Assembly (NCBI RefSeq): GCF_001541345.2
Contig: NZ_LMVL02000002.1
Location: 930,001-994,000, forward strand
Direction of reading: 5' to 3'
Length of the DNA: 64,000 bases
Source of the DNA: Gillisella vitis
GTDB taxonomy: Bacteria > Pseudomonadota > Alphaproteobacteria > Rhizobiales > Rhizobiaceae
Shown here: piece by piece, positions 45,699 through 53,358 of the stretch
Layout of the letters: each line of letters starts with the position of its first letter
Position numbering within the stretch: position 1 is the stretch's first letter
Made by a program: the position numbers and the translations under genes
The notes under the pieces: model-generated
The model's database searches: none
The model's input: only the letters and a program-made list of their open reading frames with translations
What the model was told of the DNA's origin: nothing

Positions 45699-46259
45699 TC
45701 AGGCGGCGCGCCGCTCATGGCGGCCCTCTTCGACCTCCTCAACGATTTTGGCGACGAACGCATTGAGATCGCCAGGATTACGGGAGGTGATGATGCCCTG
45801 ATCGGTAACCACCGTCTGGTCAACCCAGCGGCCGCCCGCATTTTTTACATCGGTGCGGATCGAGGCATAAGACGTTGCCTGACGGCCGCGCAACGCATCG
45901 GCTTCGACCAGCAGCCAAGGCCCATGGCAGACAGCAGCGACGACCTTGCCGGAAGCGACGAAATCGCGCACCAGCTGAACTGCCTTGGCATCGGCCCGCA
46001 GGATATCGGGGTTGATCTGGCCACCGGGAATGACCAGCGCATCATAATTATTGGCAGAGGCCTCCTCGACAGTGAGGTCGACATCGACCGTGTCACCCCA
46101 GTTCTTGTCGTCCCAGCTTTTGATCGGCTCTTTCTTCAAGGAGGCAATGGTCACTGACGCGCCCTTTGCCTTCAACTGATCCAGCGGAACCCGCAATTCC
46201 GAACGCTCATAGCCATCAGTGGCAAGAATAAGGATCTTTGCTTCATTAATCTTTGTCAT
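45699..46259 (-). CDS. DJ-1/PfpI-family protein (general stress protein 18-like)
   Basis: The protein has 186 residues from the ATG at 46259, with AAAAGGACTT upstream; the frame opens 13 codons earlier without homology. ILILATDGYERSELRVPLDQLKAKGASV is the class I amidotransferase-like start, DALVIPGGQINPDILRA follows, and the nucleophile elbow is VAAVCHGPWLLVEADALRGRQATSY, with Cys and His adjacent (about residues 110-111). Members are glyoxalase III/deglycase-like or protease-like stress proteins. The gene is a single unit ended by a terminator. Confidence 0.88.
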   Translation of the reverse strand: MTKINEAKILILATDGYERSELRVPLDQLKAKGASVTIASLKKEPIKSWDDKNWGDTVDVDLTVEEASANNYDALVIPGGQINPDILRADAKAVQLVRDFVASGKVVAAVCHGPWLLVEADALRGRQATSYASIRTDVKNAGGRWVDQTVVTDQGIITSRNPGDLNAFVAKIVEEVEEGRHERRAA

Positions 46260-46462
46260 CTCTAAGTCCTTTTCTGTTTCGTGGTGGTTCATCATCACAA
46301 CAGATGGAGCCGGGGATCGTTCCGCAATTTCTTAACCTTTGAGTGATGATGGTCCTCGACGCTTTCCACGGAAAATATCAAATCAACGATTGCAGCCGGT
46401 GCGCGCTTTTGCTAATGACCGGCATGTCAAACGCGCGGCATCATTGATCCGCGTGCAGTGTG

Positions 46463-46537
46463 ATGGGGCGTAGCCAAGCGGTAAGGCAGTGGTTTTTGGT
46501 ACCGCCATCCCTGGTTCGAATCCAGGCGCCCCAGCCA
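46463..46537 (+). tRNA. tRNA-Gln (TTG)
   Basis: The 75-nt gene has acceptor stem TGGGGCG / CGCCCCA, D-arm AGCCAAGCGGTAAGGC, anticodon loop TTTTGGT with anticodon TTG, T-arm CCTGG-TTCGAAT-CCAGG and an encoded CCA at 46535-46537. Confidence 0.95.
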
Positions 46538-46669
46538 CTCTTGCCAATCCGTGTATTTGAGAACGACGTCGGACGATTGATGGTCGAAAACGATAATGGA
46601 TTGTTTTCGCAAGCGGGTGAGACTTTTTCTGTCGGAGCGCCTGGGTCGGGCTTTTGTAAGCCCGCCCTC

Positions 46670-46756
46670 TCAAAATATAAGCTTGAGCAGCAAGACGACG
46701 ACGATCAGACCGATCAGAAAAATGGCCCCGATCGTGCCACCAATGAATTTCAGCAT
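46670..46756 (-). CDS. 28-residue hydrophobic membrane peptide
   Basis: A 29-codon ORF begins with ATG at 46756 and is preceded by GAAGGAGTAGAAAA, a strong ribosome site at ideal spacing. The peptide starts MLKFIGGTIGAIFLIGL and ends in a Val/Leu run before KLIF, so it is essentially one membrane helix with a Lys near each end. The GC-rich hairpin CGGGCTT...AAGCCCG (46647-46664) follows the stop codon. It lies on the same strand as, and 170 bp downstream of, the fluoride-type CLC gene. It is too short for usual gene finders. I recognise no family; short peptides of this kind often stabilise membrane partners. Confidence 0.65.
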   Translation of the reverse strand: MLKFIGGTIGAIFLIGLIVVVLLLKLIF

Positions 46757-46926
46757 TTTTCTACTCCTTCAATTGTGAGCAACCGATAGAGATGCAATCC
46801 GCGACCGTTTGCTCCAGTTCTCTCAACGATTCTGGCTGATTTCAGTTCCAATCCGAGCCAGCTAATGCGCAACGGCCACCGCCGCTGCCTGGAAAATTTA
46901 ATGAGAGATCGCAGTTTCAACCATCG

Positions 46927-48306
46927 CTACAGCTTTGGTTTTTCCGGGCTTAGCTCTGGTCTCTGTAGCCGCAGATGGCGCACCGCGATGCCCACGGGGA
47001 TTTGACCGGCGGCATGTTTTGGCACACCGATACGCTGTGAAAGGTAGATGCTGGAATGGCCGCTGGTGAGATAGGCGGTGAAACAGGCGACGGCGATATA
47101 GACGGCATGGGTGGCGCCGAACAGTTCCAGGCCCATGATCATGCAGGCAAGCGGCGTGTTGGTGGCCCCGGCAAACACGGCGACGAAGCCGAGACCGGCA
47201 AACAGGTCGGTCGGCGCGCCAGTCAGGCCAGCCAGTGCATTGCCAAGGCCCGCCCCGATGAAAAACAGCGGCGTGACTTCACCGCCCTTGAAACCGGCGC
47301 TGAGAGTGATGACCGTAAACAGCGCCTTCCAGGCCCAGCTCCAGGCATCCACATGATCCGGACGGAAAAAACTGAGAATGGTCACATCGCCCGGATTGGG
47401 CGACCAGACGCCTAATCCCAGATAATCACGAGTGCCTAGCAGCCAGACCAGGGCAAGCAGGATGGCGCTGGCCGCCACCGGGCGCAGGGGTGCAGAAGGA
47501 ATCAAGGCTTTGTAAGCGGCACCTGCCAGATGGGACATCTCAGCAAACCCATGCGCCGCCAGCCCGAACACCGCTCCGGCAAACACCACCTTGAGCATGA
47601 TCAGTGCATCGAGGTGAAATCCGCCGCTATCCTGCATGCTCTTGAGATAGGCGATGACGTAATGGGTATGGCTCGCCCCCAAGGCCTGGCAGGTCCAGTC
47701 GGCCACCACGGCGGCCAGTAGAGCCGGGAGCAGGGCCTCATATTGCATCCGGCCAATGGTCAGCACTTCCAGGGCAAACACCGCGCCGGCAATCGGCGTG
47801 CCGAAGACAGCGCCAAAGCCAGCGGCAATCCCGGCCATCAGCAGGATGCGGACATCGCCGGGCGCCAGCCGGAAGAGCTTTGCAAAGGCGCTGGCAAGGC
47901 TGCCGCCGAGCTGTACCGCCGTGCCTTCCCGCCCGGCAGATCCGCCGACCAGATGGGTCAAGACCGTGCTCACCAGAATGAACGGCGCCATACGCAACGG
48001 CACGCCGCCGCCCGGCTCGTGGATCTGCTCGACGATCAGGTTATTGCCTCCCTCGGCCGATTTGCCAAAGCGCTGATAAGCCCAGACCATGGTAAACCCG
48101 GCAATTGGCATGGCGTAGATCAGATCAGGAAATGCAAACCGCAGCCGCGTCGCTTCATCCAGGCTCCACAGAAACAGGGCGACAATCGAACCCACCATGA
48201 CGGCCATCGGCACCGTGACGACGATCCATTTCGCCAGGCTGCGGATCTGGCGCAAACGAAGACCAAGAAATAAACGAAGGTCAGGAAATGCTGGGACCGT
48301 CCTCAT
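46927..48306 (-). CDS. CLC-family channel/antiporter, fluoride type (CLC-F)
   Basis: The protein has 459 residues with about a dozen membrane helices. The gating-glutamate motif is GREGTAVQ (E127, about 125-132). In the position of the usual chloride motif GSGIP it has EGGNNLI (about 85-91), which is the feature of the fluoride-exporting branch of the family. [13 protein letters not shown] and [20 protein letters not shown] are further CLC landmarks. It should expel fluoride in exchange for protons. The ATG at 48306 has CGGGAG eight bases upstream and overlaps the stop codon of a 20-residue leader ORF. A fluoride riboswitch precedes both, which strongly supports the ion specificity. Confidence 0.93.
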   Translation of the reverse strand: MRTVPAFPDLRLFLGLRLRQIRSLAKWIVVTVPMAVMVGSIVALFLWSLDEATRLRFAFPDLIYAMPIAGFTMVWAYQRFGKSAEGGNNLIVEQIHEPGGGVPLRMAPFILVSTVLTHLVGGSAGREGTAVQLGGSLASAFAKLFRLAPGDVRILLMAGIAAGFGAVFGTPIAGAVFALEVLTIGRMQYEALLPALLAAVVADWTCQALGASHTHYVIAYLKSMQDSGGFHLDALIMLKVVFAGAVFGLAAHGFAEMSHLAGAAYKALIPSAPLRPVAASAILLALVWLLGTRDYLGLGVWSPNPGDVTILSFFRPDHVDAWSWAWKALFTVITLSAGFKGGEVTPLFFIGAGLGNALAGLTGAPTDLFAGLGFVAVFAGATNTPLACMIMGLELFGATHAVYIAVACFTAYLTSGHSSIYLSQRIGVPKHAAGQIPVGIAVRHLRLQRPELSPEKPKL

Positions 48307-48365
48307 TTTGACGCTCCCGAAACAGCAAATTCAATTGGATAAAACAGCCTGGAAATTCTGGACAT
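48303..48365 (-). CDS. 20-codon leader ORF coupled to the CLC-F gene
   Basis: ATG at 48365 opens a 21-codon frame (20 residues, starting [12 protein letters not shown]) that ends with TGA at 48305-48303. The stop overlaps the CLC start as ATGA. Its ribosome site GGAG (48376-48373) is seven bases before the ATG and is the sequence that the riboswitch appears to mask. The peptide has no recognisable domain; its role is probably to couple translation of the channel to the riboswitch. It is too short for standard ORF calling. Confidence 0.65.
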   Translation of the reverse strand: MSRISRLFYPIEFAVSGASK

Positions 48366-48403
48366 GACTCTACTCCTTCGCCTTGGCGTGTTGAGTAGGA
48401 GTC
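48366..48403 (-). promoter_or_regulatory. Ribosome-site-masking stem of the riboswitch
   Basis: On the minus-strand RNA, GACTC-C-TACTC (48403-48393), which is the 3' strand of the riboswitch core, can pair over ten base pairs (one bulged C) with GAGTAGAGTC (48375-48366). The latter includes three bases of the leader ribosome site and abuts the ATG. Aptamer folding and this stem are mutually exclusive, so ligand should free the ribosome site. There is no U-tract, so control is probably translational. Confidence 0.7.
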
Positions 48404-48460
48404 ATCGGCTTCATCAGGGAAGCGGTTCGGCATCATGCCCGGCAGAATCCATTGCCGTTA
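48394..48460 (-). promoter_or_regulatory. Fluoride riboswitch (crcB motif)
   Basis: On the minus strand the RNA reads GGCA-ATGGATTC-TGCC (P1 with its loop), a GGCAT/ATGCC hairpin as an optional arm, then AACCGCTTC-loop-GAAGCCGATGACTCCTAC. This fits the fluoride aptamer: ATGG in the first loop, ACCGC, and the 3' GATGRCTCCTAC. The pseudoknot GGATTC with GACTCC forms five of six pairs. It lies upstream of a fluoride-type CLC gene, the expected target. Confidence 0.9.
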
Positions 48461-48981
48461 CCTTCGAATATCGATTGACACCCATGAAAGTCAATGGGGG
48501 CAGAAAGGAGGGCACATTTTTTTCATCGTTGATAGCCTCTTCAAGAGGGCGCCGTACTGAAATGCGGGTGCCCAGTTCTTGGAAAATAGTATTTAAAAAC
48601 AAAATATTATCGCATGGTTCTGTTTCCGTTTTGCCGCGCGATGCTCTCGTCGCAACAGGCGCTGCGGTGTGTGCGACGAAGGGCAAAATCCAGAAAGTTA
48701 ATCCCAAAAGCCCGCTCTTTATTCTCCGTTCACCATCTTCCTTGGGCAGGACTTAACCTTAACGGCCCTATAAATCATCCATCCGCTTTTGCGAAAATCG
48801 GTCTTTTGGGGATGTCTGGCGGAGGCATCTGTTTGGGGAAAATCGGACTTTGGAGCCGTTGAACGTGGTTGCCTGCGCATCCACGAATGGTTTCCTGTTG
48901 TCGTTTGGTGATTGGATGTTTCCAGCCCTCGCGACAGCGAGGTGACAAGCTGTCCAGTGTTGCGGACGGCTTGTGTTTTGA

Positions 48982-49010
48982 CTGTTTTGTACTGGGCCTG
49001 TTTTGTACTG
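48982..49010. repeat. 13-bp direct repeat before the flagellin gene
   Basis: CTGTTTTGTACTG occurs at 48982-48994 and 48998-49010 (16-bp period), and a partial copy TGTTTTGACTG precedes it. The repeat ends 17 bp before the flagellin ATG. It lies at the end of a 560-bp gene-free stretch (48466-49027). Confidence 0.65.
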
Positions 49011-49027
49011 AGTATGTGAGTGAGCGT

Positions 49028-49993
49028 ATGACGAGTAAAAACACCAATGTTGCGGCGTATACCGCGCTTCAAAGCCTGCGCCATACGGTGTCCAGCCGCG
49101 ATGACAGTCAGGCGCGGGTGACGACTGGTTACCGGGTCGCCACCGCGGCGGACGATGCCGCCTATTGGTCGATTGCCACGACGATGCGCTCCGACAATCG
49201 CTCCTTGTCTTCGGTGCAGGACGCCTTGTCCATGGCCGCTGGCGTGCTGGACACGGCTGAAAGTGGTATGAGCACATCGACAGACCTGATGATGGATGTG
49301 AAGGCGCGTCTGGTGCTGGCGCGTGAAGGCGGCACCTCACGCGACAAGATCAATACCGAACTGGACGAGATCCGCGATCAATTCCGCTCCATTGCCGAAT
49401 CCTCCTCCTTTTCCAAGGAAAACTGGCTGTTGCACTCCGCCGCCAGTGACAAGGACAATCGCAATCTGGTCGGCTCCTTCGTGCGCGATAGCGCTGGTGT
49501 GATCAGCATCAACACCATCGATTACCATGTCGCAGGCGAGCCCGGCACGTCCAAGGTCAATTACCTGATCGACGATGTCGATGGGGAAGGGGGCATCCTC
49601 ACTGGGTCCGGTTTTGCGACCGAACTTGGCACCGCCAAGACCTGGGTGATGTTCAATGGCGCCAAGGCGTCGACGACCTATGACGAGATCAGGTTGGAAG
49701 ATAGCACCACGAATGCCGATATTGATGACATGATCAAGGTGGTCGATGCCATGGCCGAACGGATGAACGGCGTGGCGAGCACGCTGGGCGCGATGAGCAA
49801 CCGGGTGGAGATGCAGTATGAATTCTCCAAGGATCTGCAAGGCTCGATCAGCAAGGGCGTTGGCAACATGGTCGATACCGACATGAACCTGGAATCCAGC
49901 CGGCTGAAAGCACTACAGGCGAGAGAGCAACTCGGCGTCAAATCCCTGTCGATCGTCAATACCAGCGTACAATCTCTATCGCAGCTTTTGTAG
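49028..49993 (+). CDS. Flagellin (lone copy)
   Basis: The protein has 321 residues from the ATG at 49028. The N-terminal D0/D1 region TNVAAYTALQSLRHTVSSRDDSQARVTTGYRVATAADDAAYWSIATTMRSDNRSLSSVQDALSMAAGVLDTAESGMS and the C-terminal TDMNLESSRLKALQAREQLGVKSLSIVNTSVQSLSQLL match rhizobial flagellins, and the segment IADSASFS-like (SIAESSSFSKENWLL) is also typical. The variable middle is short, as in the rhizobial complex-type filament. It would be exported by the flagellar type III apparatus. No flagellar gene is nearby, so it is a detached copy. The longer frame to 48869 is not homologous. Confidence 0.9.
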   Translation: MTSKNTNVAAYTALQSLRHTVSSRDDSQARVTTGYRVATAADDAAYWSIATTMRSDNRSLSSVQDALSMAAGVLDTAESGMSTSTDLMMDVKARLVLAREGGTSRDKINTELDEIRDQFRSIAESSSFSKENWLLHSAASDKDNRNLVGSFVRDSAGVISINTIDYHVAGEPGTSKVNYLIDDVDGEGGILTGSGFATELGTAKTWVMFNGAKASTTYDEIRLEDSTTNADIDDMIKVVDAMAERMNGVASTLGAMSNRVEMQYEFSKDLQGSISKGVGNMVDTDMNLESSRLKALQAREQLGVKSLSIVNTSVQSLSQLL

Positions 49994-49996
49994 CCG

Positions 49997-51343
49997 TCAG
50001 GTGTGGCCGCGCTCCGCCGCTCGGCTGGCGCGGATCGCTTCGGCGAGGAACGGGCGGGACAGTCCGTGATAGAGCGGCTCGCGGGACAGAAGCCGCGACG
50101 TCGCATAGCCGAGCATGGCGGCGGTCATGATGGCGATGGCGCTGTCATGGCTGGCGGTCATTTCCATGATGATCACGAAGGCGGTCATCGGCGCCTGCAC
50201 GACACCGGCGAAATAGCCGGCCATGCCGAGAATGGCGCCAAGCGCAATGCTGGAGCCGGTCAGGCTGGCGGCGGTGCTGCCAAGCCCGGCTCCCACCGAC
50301 AAGGAGGGTGCGAAAATTCCGCCCGGAATGCCGGAAATCATCGTCAGGAACGAGGCCGCCAGCTTTTGCACGAAAAACAGCAGCGGCAGGGCTTGGCCCT
50401 CCACCGCGCCGCGGGCCTGTTCATAGCCGGTGCCATAGGTGGCGCCTCCTGTCAGGATGCCGATCAGCGCCACGCCCAGTCCGCAAATGGCGGCGAGCAG
50501 AACGGCGCGCCGCAAGGGCATTGCCGACAGCTGGGTCCAGCGGCGTATCCGGCGCATCAAGGTCAGCGCCCCCGCACTGAACAGCGCGCCTAACGCGCCG
50601 CCGCCAATGCCGCACAGGCCGACCAGCATCCAATCGCGCAAGCCTGAGACGGTCGGATTGGCGGTGCCGAAATAGGTATAGCTGCCAACGAGACCAAGGG
50701 CTGCAAGGCCGGAAACGATCACAGCGATCAAAACCAGGCTGTTGACGCGGGAGTGGTAGGTCTTGCTCATTTCCTCGATGGCAAAGACGATTCCGGCGAG
50801 GGGCGTATTGAAGGCGGCGGCAATGCCTGCTGCCGATCCGGCCAGGATCAGCCCATCTGCCCGCGCCATCCCGCCAATGCGGGCGCAAAACAGCATGATC
50901 GAAGCTCCGACCTGCACGGTTGGTCCTTCCCGCCCGATCGATCCGCCGCAGAGCAGACCAATTGCGGTCAAAAGCACCTTGCCAATAGCGATCCGCATCG
51001 ACAGCAACCGGCTGCGCCCAGCCGGGTCATCGATATGGCGGGCCGCAATCGCCTGGGGAATGCCGGAGCCTTGCGAGGCCGGAAAAACCTTCGCCGCCAG
51101 AAGCGCGCACAGCGCAAAGCCTGCCGGCGTCAGCAGAAGCGGCAGGAGAAAGCTCCATTGCGTGGCGTGGGTGATGGTGTGGAACAGCCCCTGAGCGCGG
51201 TCCGCCAGCCAGGCAAAGCCGACGCTGACCACGCCGATGGCCCCAGCACCGGCCCAGAAGACCAGCCGCATCTTCCACATCCGCCAGGAACCGCTGAGCG
51301 CGCGTGAGCGCCGCAGCATTTTCGAGGGCGTGGAACGCGGCAT
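49997..51343 (-). CDS. CLC-family chloride channel/antiporter
   Basis: The protein has 448 residues from the ATG at 51343, with GGGAG seven bases upstream. It has the chloride signatures GSGIPQAIAA (about 90-99), the gating motif GREGPTVQVGAS, AAAFNTPLAGIVFAIEE and GIPGGIFAPSLSVGAGLGS. This set differs from the other CLC in the window, which has GGNNL and GREGT. It probably exchanges chloride for protons across the inner membrane, and might also allow other anions. It converges on the flagellin gene, with only 3 bp between stop codons. Confidence 0.92.
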   Translation of the reverse strand: MPRSTPSKMLRRSRALSGSWRMWKMRLVFWAGAGAIGVVSVGFAWLADRAQGLFHTITHATQWSFLLPLLLTPAGFALCALLAAKVFPASQGSGIPQAIAARHIDDPAGRSRLLSMRIAIGKVLLTAIGLLCGGSIGREGPTVQVGASIMLFCARIGGMARADGLILAGSAAGIAAAFNTPLAGIVFAIEEMSKTYHSRVNSLVLIAVIVSGLAALGLVGSYTYFGTANPTVSGLRDWMLVGLCGIGGGALGALFSAGALTLMRRIRRWTQLSAMPLRRAVLLAAICGLGVALIGILTGGATYGTGYEQARGAVEGQALPLLFFVQKLAASFLTMISGIPGGIFAPSLSVGAGLGSTAASLTGSSIALGAILGMAGYFAGVVQAPMTAFVIIMEMTASHDSAIAIMTAAMLGYATSRLLSREPLYHGLSRPFLAEAIRASRAAERGHT

Positions 51344-51404
51344 GAGGCAACTCCCAGATGGATACTGCATCATTCCTTAAATCGAAATCGATGAAATCCC
51401 AAGA

Positions 51405-51436
51405 GATTTAGAGGTTTGGGGATTTAGAGATTTGGG
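51405..51436. repeat. Tandem 16-bp repeat
   Basis: GATTTAGAGGTTTGGG (51405-51420) is followed directly by GATTTAGAGATTTGGG (51421-51436), one mismatch apart. It lies in the 285-bp gap between the divergent CLC and MprF-like genes. Confidence 0.75.
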
Positions 51437-51628
51437 ACCACCATTGGCGACGGGTTTTCAAAAATCGTCACTTGACCATAAGGGCGGCAATGGCCTTTAC
51501 GCCAGAGCAGGTCTGGTATTTTACCGATTGTTCATGTATCCGCTTCACGACATGTTTACCGGGCGCTGCCATAAGCATGGCGGAGTGAATAATCGCTAAC
51601 CTTTATCGGGCGAAGGACGTCGGGGCTG

Positions 51629-52918
51629 ATGGTGAATGCATTGGAAACCGGCGTTTCAAGCAAACCCGGACGATTTGTTCTGGCTGCCGGGATAGGTCTT
51701 GGCTGGCATGCAGCCAGCAAGCTTTTGCGCCTGATGTTGGCGCTTGGCCTTGCGGCTTTGTCGCTGCTGTCGATTGAATTCCTGCTGGAACCCCTGGCGG
51801 AGCTTGGCCTCGTTTACAAACTGCATCAGGATATTGGCGGCGCGAGCTTAGCGACACTGTCATTGCTGGGTGCCATCGCGGCTGGCCGTGTTGTTCAGCA
51901 GCAGATCAGGCCAGTGCGGGCGGGTGCATCACCTGCTCATACACAATTGGCTGGGCGCATTGTGCGGGAAAATTCCCGGGCGGCGGCAGGTCTGGTGGCC
52001 CTGGGTGACAAGCAGGTGCTGTTTTCCGATGCGGGTGATGCTTTCCTGATGTATGCGCGCCGCGGTCGTCGGTTCGTCGTGCTGTTCGACCCGGTCGGAC
52101 CACGGGCCGCCTGGCCGCAGCTGGTGACGAAATTGCTGAAAGAGGCAAAGGCTTGCGGCTGCCGCGTTGCCTTCTACCAGGTCTCCCCAGACTTTCTGCC
52201 TGTTGCGGCGGATGCGGGCCTACGGCTGTTCAAGCTGGGCGATCAGGCGATTGTCGATCTGCACCGTTTCGACCTGAAGGGTGGCGACTGGCTGAAACTG
52301 CGCCGCTCGATCAACCGCGCCGAGCGCGACGGACTGGAATTTTCCATCGTGCCGCCAGCCGAGGTGGCGGGACTGCTGGATGAACTGGCTTACGTGTCGG
52401 ATGTCTGGCTGGCCCATCACAAGGCCGGAGAAAAAGGCTTTTCGCTCGGCACGTTTCAGCGCTGCTATCTCTGTGCCCATCCGGTTGCCATCATTCGCCT
52501 TGAAGGCCGGATTGTCGCCTTTGCCAACATTTTGACCACCGAGACAAAACAGGACGCCTTTATCGACCTGATGCGGCATTTGCCCGGCACGCATCGCGGC
52601 ATGATGGACCTGCTGTTCGTCAAGATCATGCTGCATCTGAAAGCGGAAGGCTATCGCCAGCTCGACATGGGCATGGCACCGCTCTCCGGCCTGTCGGCCC
52701 GGCCCACCGCCCCGCTCTGGCACCGCCTTGGCCGCCTTGTCTATGAGAACGGCGAGCGGCTCTATAATTTCAAGGGCGTCCACGCTTTCAAGGCCAAGTT
52801 CGACCCCGACTGGCAACCCCGCTACCTCGCCGTTAGCGGCAAACGAGAAGCCTTGCCCGCCGTAGTCGATACCGCGCTGTTGATCAGCGGCGGGGTAAGG
52901 CGGCTGGTGCGGCGATAG
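51629..52918 (+). CDS. Half-length MprF/LpiA-like protein (phosphatidylglycerol lysyltransferase domain, DUF2156)
   Basis: The protein has 429 residues. The C-terminal ~310 residues form the GNAT-type aminoacyl-lipid synthase domain: QVLFSDAGDAFLMYARRGRRFVVLFDPVGP, WLKLRRSINRAERDGLEFSIV, VSDVWLAHHKAGEKGFSLGTF, LIDLMRHLPGTHRGMMDLLFVKIMLHLKAEGYRQLDMGMAPLSGL and KGVHAFKAKFDPDWQPRYLAV. Full MprF/LpiA proteins have about 850 residues with a large N-terminal flippase; here only two or three helices (about 32-56, 72-90) remain, so it may make but not flip the lipid. The aminoacyl group is unknown. The sequence reads cleanly with no frameshift. Confidence 0.85.
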   Translation: MVNALETGVSSKPGRFVLAAGIGLGWHAASKLLRLMLALGLAALSLLSIEFLLEPLAELGLVYKLHQDIGGASLATLSLLGAIAAGRVVQQQIRPVRAGASPAHTQLAGRIVRENSRAAAGLVALGDKQVLFSDAGDAFLMYARRGRRFVVLFDPVGPRAAWPQLVTKLLKEAKACGCRVAFYQVSPDFLPVAADAGLRLFKLGDQAIVDLHRFDLKGGDWLKLRRSINRAERDGLEFSIVPPAEVAGLLDELAYVSDVWLAHHKAGEKGFSLGTFQRCYLCAHPVAIIRLEGRIVAFANILTTETKQDAFIDLMRHLPGTHRGMMDLLFVKIMLHLKAEGYRQLDMGMAPLSGLSARPTAPLWHRLGRLVYENGERLYNFKGVHAFKAKFDPDWQPRYLAVSGKREALPAVVDTALLISGGVRRLVRR

Positions 52919-52991
52919 CGCTGGCGTGCGTCTGCTTGATCGTAACCCATAGGTCGATAGATATCATATAGCGATATATGATAGGTCCGTG

Positions 52992-53204
52992 ATGAGAATA
53001 TTGATCGAGCTTGATGACGATACCGTTGTTGAACTGGATCGGGTTGCCCGCCAGAAAAAAATTTCACGGACAGCGTTGATCCGCCAGGCCGTGGCATCTT
53101 TACTGGCAGAACGGCCGCAACCTGATTTGGACCATGGTTTTGGTCTCTGGAAAAACCAGCCGGATGGCCTTACCTATCAGCAGTCCCTGCGCGGCGAATG
53201 GTAA
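52992..53204 (+). CDS. Ribbon-helix-helix (VapB/CopG-like) antitoxin
   Basis: The protein has 70 residues from the ATG at 52992; a GTG precedes it directly. RILIELDDDTVVELDRVARQKKISRTALIRQAVASLLAER is a ribbon-helix-helix DNA-binding fold, and the C-terminal DLDHGFGLWKNQPDGLTYQQSLRGEW is the toxin-binding tail of VapB-type antitoxins. The upstream ATAGATATCATATAGCGATATATGATA contains short palindromes that may be its operator. The matching toxin ORF overlaps its end but is broken, so the antitoxin is now without a partner. Confidence 0.82.
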   Translation: MRILIELDDDTVVELDRVARQKKISRTALIRQAVASLLAERPQPDLDHGFGLWKNQPDGLTYQQSLRGEW

Positions 53205-53334
53205 AAGCGCTCTTCGATACCGATATCCTGATCGATTTTCTGAACAGTAAGGAACCAGCCAGGCAATAGTTTCGCTTTAAGAGGGAAAGGCGATCAGCAT
53301 GGTGATTTGGATGGAGGTCATGGTTGGCGCATCC
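53198..53334 (+). pseudogene. Truncated and frameshifted VapC (PIN-domain) toxin
   Basis: ATG at 53198, overlapping the antitoxin stop, starts MVKALFDTDILIDFLNSKE, the N-terminus of a PIN-domain ribonuclease with its first catalytic Asp, but meets TAG at 53267-53269. In another frame (53281-53334) EGKAISMVIWMEVMVGAS follows, which resembles the next PIN block (T-W-x-E-V-x-x-G). After that the sequence runs into the 3' end of the betA gene and the remaining two thirds of the toxin are lacking. I conclude that the toxin gene is dead. Confidence 0.72.
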
Positions 53335-53358
53335 GAATTCCCTATCGGCTGTGTCGTC

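Noticed and set aside
48869..49027. N-terminal extension of the flagellin frame
   Set aside because: Cys-rich and not flagellin-like; it covers the direct repeats, and the flagellin start MTSKNTN fits the family at 49028.
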